Assembly: GCA_016303095.1 (NCBI GenBank)
Contig: JAEDMH010000026.1
Span: 1 to 21,074, forward strand
Direction: 5' to 3'
Source: Lentisphaeria bacterium
GTDB taxonomy: Bacteria; Verrucomicrobiota; Lentisphaeria; Oligosphaerales; Oligosphaeraceae
DNA length: 21,074 bases
In this document: positions 15,577 to 21,074 of the stretch, piece after piece
Layout of the letters: every line of letters starts with the position of its first letter
Position numbering within the stretch: the first letter of the stretch is position 1
Notes under the pieces: generated by a model
Seen by the model: the letters and a program-made list of their open reading frames with translations, nothing else
What the model was told of the DNA's origin: nothing
Database searches by the model: none
Position numbers and translations under genes: made by a program

Positions 15577-16974
15577 ATGACTCATCCCTTTTTCCAACGA
15601 CATCTCCAGGGCCCCGGCGGCATCCTGGAACTGCTTCCCATCGCCTTCCCCATGTTCCTCTCCAGCATGTTCGACATGCTGATGATGTTCGTGGACCGCC
15701 TCTATCTCTCCCGGGTGGGGGTGGTACACCAGGCCGCCACCATGAGCGGAGGCATCACCAGCTGGATGCTCACCTCCTTCTTCGTGGGCATGGTGGGATA
15801 CTCCTCCGCCCTCATCGCCCAATATTACGGCGCCAACCAGAAACCCTTCTGCGTGCGCATGGTGCGCCAGTCCCTCCTCCTGGCCTTCCTCAGCTACCCC
15901 CTCTCCCTGGCCGCCCACTGGCTCCTCCTGCGCCTCCATGTCTTCAGCCTTCACTCGGAACTGGAAGCCGCCCTGGAGACAAAATACTACTGGTACATGG
16001 GCTTCGGCTCCCTCCTCTCTCTCCTCCGATTCTCCTTCGCCTCCTTCTTCACCGGCATCGGAAAAACCCGGATCATCCTCCTGGCCAACACCGTCGCCCT
16101 TCTGGTCAATATGTCCGCCAACTGGATTCTCATCTTCGGACATTTCGGATGCCCCGCCCTGGGGCTGGACGGCGCCGCCATGGGAACCCTCCTGGCCAGC
16201 GCCTCCATGGTCTCCGTCCTGGCCTTCCAATTCCATCGTCGTCGCCAGGAGCCCCAATTCCAGGAGAAGGAGCACCCCCTTCTGGATCCCGAGAAGTTCC
16301 TGAAGCTCCTGCGCTACGGACTTCCCCAGGGAGTGGAAAACTTCCTGTGCACCTTCTGCTTCGTCTTCATCGTCTCCAGCTTCCACTCCTACGGGGATGA
16401 CGTGGCCACCGCCACCACCATCGTCTTCAACTGGGACGGCTTCTCCTTCCACCCCTTGCTGGGCATCCAGGTGGGGGTCACCACCCTGGTGGCCCAGGCC
16501 CTGGGGCGGAACGATCCCGCCCTGGCCCTCCGCACCGCCCACTCCGGCTTCAAGGTGGCCATCCTTTACGCCGGCTGCATGATTCTCCTCTTTCTCACCG
16601 CCACCCATCCCCTGGTGGCCTTCTTCACCCCGGAAAGCACTGGACTGGACTACAGCCAAGTGCGGGCCTACGCCCATCCCATGCTGAAGTTAGCGGGCGT
16701 GTATCTCATGACCGATGCCATCATGCTCATCTCGGGAGGGGTTCTGCGAGGCGCCGGGGACACCTTCTGGAGCATGGTCCTCCACCTGCTGAGCAACCTC
16801 TTCCTGGGAGGCATCCTTCTTCTCATGGTGCACGTTCTCCACTTTCCTCCCATGAAGGCATGGACCTTCTTCGTCTTCGCCGGCATGTTCAGCATCTCCC
16901 CCATCTTCCTCCGCTACAAGCTGGGAGCCTGGAAGAATCTGCGCATCATCGCCCCTCAAGAGAAAAAAGAGTAA
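15577..16974 (+). CDS. MATE-family efflux transporter
   Basis: A 465-residue protein with about 12 membrane helices of the MATE / multidrug-oligosaccharidyl-lipid flippase superfamily. VDRLYLSRVG in the first repeat, IAQYYGANQ near 83-91, and a second-repeat copy at VTTLVAQALGRNDP show the internal duplication of the family. Members exchange Na+ or H+ for cationic drugs and metabolites across the inner membrane. AGGAG sits nine bases before the ATG at 15577. It follows the HIRAN gene by 102 bases. That spacer holds a CCTGGG/CCCAGG stem without a T-run and a TTTTTT at 15556-15561, neither strong enough to call. A link to the neighbours is not obvious. The family is firm; the substrate is unknown. 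Confidence 0.9.
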   Translation: MTHPFFQRHLQGPGGILELLPIAFPMFLSSMFDMLMMFVDRLYLSRVGVVHQAATMSGGITSWMLTSFFVGMVGYSSALIAQYYGANQKPFCVRMVRQSLLLAFLSYPLSLAAHWLLLRLHVFSLHSELEAALETKYYWYMGFGSLLSLLRFSFASFFTGIGKTRIILLANTVALLVNMSANWILIFGHFGCPALGLDGAAMGTLLASASMVSVLAFQFHRRRQEPQFQEKEHPLLDPEKFLKLLRYGLPQGVENFLCTFCFVFIVSSFHSYGDDVATATTIVFNWDGFSFHPLLGIQVGVTTLVAQALGRNDPALALRTAHSGFKVAILYAGCMILLFLTATHPLVAFFTPESTGLDYSQVRAYAHPMLKLAGVYLMTDAIMLISGGVLRGAGDTFWSMVLHLLSNLFLGGILLLMVHVLHFPPMKAWTFFVFAGMFSISPIFLRYKLGAWKNLRIIAPQEKKE

Positions 16975-17007
16975 TCAGGAAGCGGGAATCCCCCCTCCCG
17001 GGAAAGG

Positions 17008-17013
17008 TATATT
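17008..17013 (+). promoter_or_regulatory. Candidate -10 for the oxidoreductase gene
   Basis: TATATT sits in GGTATATTAG, almost the same context as the rpoZ -10 (GGTATATTAA). No -35 match lies 16-18 bases upstream; a CGGGA/TCCCG stretch occupies that place. The leader would be about 60 bases, as at rpoZ. Confidence 0.4.
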
Positions 17014-17081
17014 AGCCCTCAGCCATCCCGGCATTCCCCGGGAAATCCTCTCCTATCCTCAACTCTCACCCCAAAAGCGCC

Positions 17082-18203
17082 ATGAGCAAGACCAAAGTCG
17101 GCATCGTCGGATGCGGCATGATTAGCGAGACCTACTTCAACGCCTCCAAGAAATTCAACCAAATCGAGGTGGTGGCCTGTTCCGACATCATTCCGGAGCG
17201 TTCCCAGGCCAAGGAAAAGGCCCACGGAGTCCCCGCCATGACCAACGAGGAGCTCTTCGCCCAAAAGGAGATTGAAATCGTCCTCAATCTCACCCCGCCC
17301 CAGGTCCACTCCAAAATCGCCCTGGATACCCTGAATGCCGGAAAGCACGCCTACAGCGAAAAACCCTTCGGCGTGGATTTCGCCGACGCCCAAAAGGTGA
17401 TCACCCTGGCCCAGAAAAAGGGACTCCGAGTAGGTTGCGCGCCTGATACTTTCCTGGGAGGCGGACAGCAAACCTGCCGCAAGCTGGTGGACGACGGATG
17501 GATCGGCAAACCCCTGGCCGGCACCGCCATGGTCATGGGACGCGGCCCCGAAAAATGGCCCCAGGCCCCCTTCTTCTACGACTACGGCGCCGGCCCCATG
17601 CTGGACCTGGGACCCTACTACGTCACCGCTCTGGTGAATCTCCTGGGCCCCGCCAAACGGGTCACCGCCTTCACCAAAAAAGGCTTCGATCACCGCACCA
17701 TCGGCCCCGAGGTGGCCGAACAATACCAGGACTGGCTGAAGCCCTTCGGAGCATACCCTGTCACGGTGAACACCCATCTCACCGGCGTCATCGAGTTCTG
17801 CAACGGCGCCCTCATCACCGTGGTGGCCTCCTTCGATGTCTACCAACATGGACACGCCCCCATCGAAATCTACGGCACCGAAGGCTCCCTCCAAGTCCCC
17901 GATCCCAATACCTTCGGCGGCCCCGTCCGGGTCTTCCGCAATGGCTATGACACCTGGAAGGATGTCCCCCTCACCCATATCTACACGGAAAACTCCCGCT
18001 CCCTGGGCGCCGCCGACATGGCCGTGGCTCTCAAGAATGGACGCCAGCACCGGGCCAATGGCGAACTAGCCAACCACGTCCTGGAAGTGATGCTGGCCTT
18101 CGACCGATCCTCCCAGGAAGGCATGCCCGTCACCCTCACCACCACCTGCCAACGCCCAGTCCCCCTCCCCCTGGGACTGGAACCCGGCGAAATCGGGGAG
18201 TAA
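17082..18203 (+). CDS. Gfo/Idh/MocA family NAD(P)-dependent oxidoreductase
   Basis: A 373-residue two-domain dehydrogenase. The Rossmann loop VGIVGCGMIS is at 6-15. The family EKPF, whose Lys helps catalysis, is at 93-96. PDTFLGGGQQTCRKLVDDG at 121-139 and GPMLDLGPYY at 171-180 line the active site and mark a sub-group common in carbohydrate gene clusters. IEIYGTEGSLQVPDP at about 264-278 is the usual C-terminal sheet motif. Members oxidise or epimerise sugars, sugar acids or inositols in the cytoplasm. It is monocistronic, with its own -10 and a terminator at 18280-18326, and convergent with the GH94 gene. A role in using the sugars released next door is inference. Confidence 0.92.
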   Translation: MSKTKVGIVGCGMISETYFNASKKFNQIEVVACSDIIPERSQAKEKAHGVPAMTNEELFAQKEIEIVLNLTPPQVHSKIALDTLNAGKHAYSEKPFGVDFADAQKVITLAQKKGLRVGCAPDTFLGGGQQTCRKLVDDGWIGKPLAGTAMVMGRGPEKWPQAPFFYDYGAGPMLDLGPYYVTALVNLLGPAKRVTAFTKKGFDHRTIGPEVAEQYQDWLKPFGAYPVTVNTHLTGVIEFCNGALITVVASFDVYQHGHAPIEIYGTEGSLQVPDPNTFGGPVRVFRNGYDTWKDVPLTHIYTENSRSLGAADMAVALKNGRQHRANGELANHVLEVMLAFDRSSQEGMPVTLTTTCQRPVPLPLGLEPGEIGE

Positions 18204-18279
18204 CCCCCCCCCTTTACGCCGTCTCGTGCTATCACATCATACATAACACACTGTAATAGAACAACTTATAACACCCACA

Positions 18280-18326
18280 CCCCCGACAGCGCCAGAATAT
18301 GGGCATGCCGGGGGATGTTTTTTTTT
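18280..18326 (+). terminator. Intrinsic terminator after the oxidoreductase gene
   Basis: CCCCCG at 18280-18285 pairs with CGGGGG at 18309-18314. An inner GCC/GGC can pair too, and nine T residues follow at 18318-18326. It ends the rightward transcript 77 bases after the stop, in an AT-rich convergent spacer. The A-run needed for the opposite strand is missing, so it works rightward only. Confidence 0.8.
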
Positions 18327-18352
18327 GCAGGATCGGGGGAGGCGTTGTCCTG

Positions 18353-20737
18353 CTACACGCACAGGGCGGTGATATGGACGGTGCTTCCGGGAGCGGGATG
18401 CTTCACGAAATTGCCGTCGATCTCCACACCATCCACGGCGAGTTTCAGGTTCTGGCTGGACTTGTGATCCGGGTTACGCACTTCGATGACATACCGGACG
18501 CCGGCCAGGGTGCGTTCCACGGAATATCCGTCCCACTCCTGGGGGATGCAGGGCACGATCCTCAGGCCGCCCTTCTCCGGCCGGATTCCCAGAAGGAACT
18601 CCGTGGCGGTGCGGTAGATCCAGGAGGCGCCGCCCGTCAGGTGGGAGAGCGCGGCCTTGCCAAAGGAGGCGTTGTCCGGTCCGTAGCACCAGGATGCGAA
18701 GGCATAGGGTTCCCGTTCGTAGAGATCAGCGGAGTCGGCGGAGCGGCGCTGGGGCATGATGTGGTTGAAGTATTCCCAGGCGCGGTCCGCATTGCCCCGC
18801 ATGGCCTCGGCGATGATGGCCCAGTTGTTGGCGTGGTAGAAAAGCCCCGCGTTCTCGCCGGCGCCGGGGACGTTTCCGCAGTACCGGTTTCCGTCCAGCA
18901 ACTTGGTGAAAGGCGGCTCATAGAGCCGCAGGCCATACTGGGTGTTCAGGCGCCGATAGACGCTGTCCATGGCCTGGGCCACATGTTCGGGGTTCAGAGT
19001 GCCGGCCATGGCGGCCCAGCTCTGGGTATTCAGGAAGATCCTGCCCTCCTCCTTCGCCTCGCCGCCCATGTAGTCGTTGGGAAAAAGGAGGCGGCGGTAG
19101 TAGTCGCCATCCCAGACCAGGGGGCTTTCCAGGGCCTGGGTGAATTCCCGGATCTTGCCTTCCAGATAGGAGCGCTCCGCCTCTTCGGAGGCGTCCAGCA
19201 GCCCCAGAAGCACCCGCGCCGCCACGATGTACTGCTCGGCCACCATGATGCTCTCTCCGCTGTCCAGAATCGCGCTGACCACCACAAGCTGGTCATTCCA
19301 GTCGCAGTTGAAGAGCTTGGGCAGTCCGTGGGCGCCGGTCTGGTCTCCGGTGAAGTGCATTCCCCGCAGCAGGAGCCCCTGGACCGTGGAGGGCTCGCCC
19401 TCGTAGTCCAGCACAGGATGCTTCAGGAAATCCCAGTCGCCGGTCTCGTGGACATACTTCGCTACCGTGAAGACACCCCAGACAATGGAGTCGCAGCGGA
19501 TGTAGTCCGGAACGGAGCACTTGAAGGTGGAGGGATCAATGAAATGGGTGGCCTGCCCGCTCTTCCGGATGGAGCGCATCAGCAGAAGGATGTTCTCCCG
19601 CGTCTCCTCGGGGAAGAAGAGGGCCCCGGACATGATGTCCTGCATGGTGTCCCGGAAGGTCTTTGAGGTGTCGCACCCGGTATGGCGCTGGGAGATGGAG
19701 CGCCCGCACCGCATGGTGGTCTTGATGTTCTTGGGGAGCCACACGTTCAGCATCTCGTTCAGCTCGGCGTCGGGGGTCTTCACCTGACAGCGGTTCAGCC
19801 GCTCCCACCACCACGCCGCAAAGTCCTCCGCCGCCTCATCCACTGCGGCGGGGTCATCGTACTTCCTCAGCATGGACGCGGCCTCCTCCAGCTGCGGGGA
19901 GGCGGTCAGCTTGACGATGACGCGCTCCGAGGCCCCGGGGGCTAGACGGAAATCCAGGCGGAAGCATCCGCAGATGCAGAAGCCGGCGCCGGGCACTTCG
20001 GAGTTGTGGAGTTCGCCGGTCTCCAGAGCCTCGGGGGAAGCCTCTCCCCGGCAGCGCCCCATGAAGCGATCCCGGCTCATCTCGTAGGAGACGAAGGGCT
20101 TCGACGCATTGAACAGAGTGTATCCCTTGTGGATCGCCTCATAGGCGAAGTAGTCCAGCCGCAGCGCCCCCAGCCCCTGGTCACAGAACCCCGTCATCTG
20201 GTTCCCGCAGAAGTGGAAATAGAGAACCTCCTTGGGGACATCCCGCATGGCGAAATCCTGGTAGGGGTAGGCGGAGAAGACCGCCTCTTCCCTGCGGTGA
20301 TTGGTAAAGGTGATGTCCCACAGCATCACCGGATCCTTTCGGGGGATCATGTAGCGCACGGTCACGCCGATGCCGTCCTTCTCCGAATCGAAGGTGGTGT
20401 AATAGAGGCCGTGGCGGCATTCATAGCGGTCCAGGGGCGTGCGGGTGGGCATGAAGGAAGGGGACCATGGCGCCTTGTCCTTCTCCTTGACATACAGGAA
20501 GAATCCGGGGTTATCCTCCGGCTGGGCCATATACTGATACCGGGTCAGGCGGCCCGTGTGGGGCTGCTTATACCACACCGTTCCACCCGCCCGGTTGGAG
20601 ACAAAGGCATCCAGGTCGGAGACGCCGCCCAGGTAGTTGATCCAGGCGCGGGGCGTCAAGGGCGAGGTGATGACATATTCGTGCTTCTCGGGATCGAAAT
20701 GCCCGTAGGGATTGCCCTGGTGCTTCTCAGTGTTCAT
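18353..20737 (-). CDS. GH94 disaccharide phosphorylase (cellobiose/chitobiose type)
   Basis: A 794-residue GH94 enzyme, close in length to cellobiose and N,N'-diacetylchitobiose phosphorylases. These cytoplasmic inverting enzymes split a beta-linked disaccharide with phosphate to give a sugar 1-phosphate and a free sugar. The N-terminal beta-sandwich begins with GHFDPEKHEYVITSP and TPRAWINYLG. In the alpha/alpha barrel FRDTMQD is at 361-367, and NCDWNDQL holds DWND at 479-482, the motif that carries the general acid Asp in this family. YVHETGDWDFL and ENAGLFYHANNWAI are further family motifs, and IRPEKGGLRIVPCIP is the typical C-terminal block. The ATG at 20737 has AAGGA nine bases upstream. 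A longer frame starts at 20767 without any ribosome site, so the shorter is preferred. Acceptor and donor specificity are unassigned. Confidence 0.92.
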   Translation of the reverse strand: MNTEKHQGNPYGHFDPEKHEYVITSPLTPRAWINYLGGVSDLDAFVSNRAGGTVWYKQPHTGRLTRYQYMAQPEDNPGFFLYVKEKDKAPWSPSFMPTRTPLDRYECRHGLYYTTFDSEKDGIGVTVRYMIPRKDPVMLWDITFTNHRREEAVFSAYPYQDFAMRDVPKEVLYFHFCGNQMTGFCDQGLGALRLDYFAYEAIHKGYTLFNASKPFVSYEMSRDRFMGRCRGEASPEALETGELHNSEVPGAGFCICGCFRLDFRLAPGASERVIVKLTASPQLEEAASMLRKYDDPAAVDEAAEDFAAWWWERLNRCQVKTPDAELNEMLNVWLPKNIKTTMRCGRSISQRHTGCDTSKTFRDTMQDIMSGALFFPEETRENILLLMRSIRKSGQATHFIDPSTFKCSVPDYIRCDSIVWGVFTVAKYVHETGDWDFLKHPVLDYEGEPSTVQGLLLRGMHFTGDQTGAHGLPKLFNCDWNDQLVVVSAILDSGESIMVAEQYIVAARVLLGLLDASEEAERSYLEGKIREFTQALESPLVWDGDYYRRLLFPNDYMGGEAKEEGRIFLNTQSWAAMAGTLNPEHVAQAMDSVYRRLNTQYGLRLYEPPFTKLLDGNRYCGNVPGAGENAGLFYHANNWAIIAEAMRGNADRAWEYFNHIMPQRRSADSADLYEREPYAFASWCYGPDNASFGKAALSHLTGGASWIYRTATEFLLGIRPEKGGLRIVPCIPQEWDGYSVERTLAGVRYVIEVRNPDHKSSQNLKLAVDGVEIDGNFVKHPAPGSTVHITALCV

Positions 20738-20778
20738 GACGCAGAGTCCTTGATTTGATTTCTCCATGCGGGAGACGC

Positions 20779-20906
20779 ATGTCCCGGGAAGTTCCTCCCG
20801 CCACGTCGAACGCCTGACGGAGGACTCCCCAATGCCCCGTTAAGATATTGGCGAATTGCGGTTCGGCCACCACCCCCGCCACGGAAACACCCCATGCCCG
20901 GGACAT
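20779..20906. promoter_or_regulatory. Inverted ATGTCCCGGG / CCCGGGACAT pair in the GH94 leader
   Basis: ATGTCCCGGG at 20779-20788 and its exact reverse complement CCCGGGACAT at 20897-20906 lie about 108 bases apart, in the spacer upstream of the GH94 gene. Each is most of a TGTCCCGGGACA palindrome. They could be a pair of operator sites for a regulator not encoded here. I see only a weak -10-like TATCTT (minus strand, near 20850) between them and no good -35. Confidence 0.4.
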
Positions 20907-20934
20907 CTTACATCCCCTCTGGGAACATCACAAC

Positions 20935-20974
20935 AAAAAAAAAGCCCCGGGGAAGCAGGAACTTCTCCGGGGCT
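20935..20974 (-). terminator. Intrinsic terminator of tRNA-Val
   Basis: On the minus strand AGCCCCGG (plus 20967-20974) pairs perfectly with CCGGGGCT (plus 20943-20950), followed by a run of T (plus-strand A at 20935-20943). It starts nine bases past the tRNA end, so the tRNA is not cotranscribed with the GH94 gene. Confidence 0.9.
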
Positions 20975-20982
20975 GGAAAATA

Positions 20983-21059
20983 TGGTGCGCGCAACAGGAC
21001 TCGGACCTGTGACCTCCACCGTGTGAAAGTGGCGCTCTAACCAACTGAGCTATGCGCGC
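20983..21059 (-). tRNA. tRNA-Val (anticodon CAC)
   Basis: The minus strand folds as a 77-base tRNA. The acceptor stem GCGCGCA/TGCGCGC is perfect, the D stem is GCTC/GAGC with AGTTGGTTA in the loop, and the anticodon stem is CCACT/GGTGG around loop TTCACAC. This gives anticodon CAC, which reads GUG. The T stem ACAGG/CCTGT is perfect. The discriminator is A and CCA is encoded. The T loop is TCCGAGT, with C where position 55 is nearly always T (see findings). The variable loop AGGTC is normal. Confidence 0.95.
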
Positions 21060-21074
21060 GATTGTGTAAGCGGG

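Noticed and set aside
18299..19666. 455-codon open frame on the plus strand opposite the GH94 gene
   Set aside because: It begins in the terminator of the oxidoreductase gene and gives a Gly/Val/His-rich product without motifs. The GH94 frame has all family motifs.

Overview
The window is GC-rich bacterial chromosome (I estimate a little over 60% G+C by eye) carrying 16 protein genes and one tRNA gene. Nothing looks like a phage, insertion sequence, CRISPR array or defence island. The lineage is inferred from gene content and style: a Gfo/Idh/MocA oxidoreductase of the type with a PDTFLGGG motif, a secreted GH42-like enzyme, a GH94 phosphorylase, a J-domain/HIRAN gene pair, and often weak or absent Shine-Dalgarno sites. 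This suggests an anaerobic, carbohydrate-degrading gut or rumen-type bacterium, perhaps of the PVC group (Lentisphaeria or Kiritimatiellia-like Verrucomicrobiota). Confidence in the lineage is moderate to low.

Left block, minus strand, about 7005 down to 102: a decarboxylating malic enzyme, seryl-tRNA synthetase (serS), a CxxCxxCC (YkgJ/FliB-type) metal-binding protein, ispD of the MEP isoprenoid pathway, an LplT-like major facilitator, and an APH/choline-kinase-like phosphotransferase. From serS onward the genes are tightly packed: ykgJ-type and ispD share an ATGA junction, and the MFS gene overlaps ispD by 11 bases. They are probably one housekeeping transcript. A spacer at 7006-7219 holds a convincing sigma-70 promoter facing right, overlapped by a weaker one facing left.

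Middle block, plus strand, 7220 to 18203: rpoZ with its own promoter and a strong intrinsic terminator. Next come a sugar-efflux-type MFS and a secreted 912-residue GH42-like glycosidase joined by an ATGA overlap, so uptake or efflux and hydrolysis are probably coupled. A complete polar amino-acid ABC importer follows (lipoprotein, permease, ATPase), with a terminator-like hairpin after the binding-protein gene that could set the usual excess of binding protein. Then come a J-domain coiled-coil protein and a small stand-alone HIRAN-domain protein, 13 bases apart. A MATE-family transporter and a Gfo/Idh/MocA oxidoreductase with its own -10 element close the block, followed by a terminator.

Right block, minus strand: a GH94 inverting disaccharide phosphorylase convergent with the oxidoreductase, then a leader of about 200 bases with inverted CCCGGGACAT repeats, then tRNA-Val(CAC) with encoded CCA and an excellent terminator. 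The GH94 enzyme, the oxidoreductase, the GH42-like enzyme and the sugar-efflux-type MFS point to oligosaccharide use.

The best candidate for an undescribed system is the J-domain/HIRAN pair. It looks like a conserved two-gene module whose job is unknown. The remaining genes are mostly recognisable families with local oddities, noted under findings.
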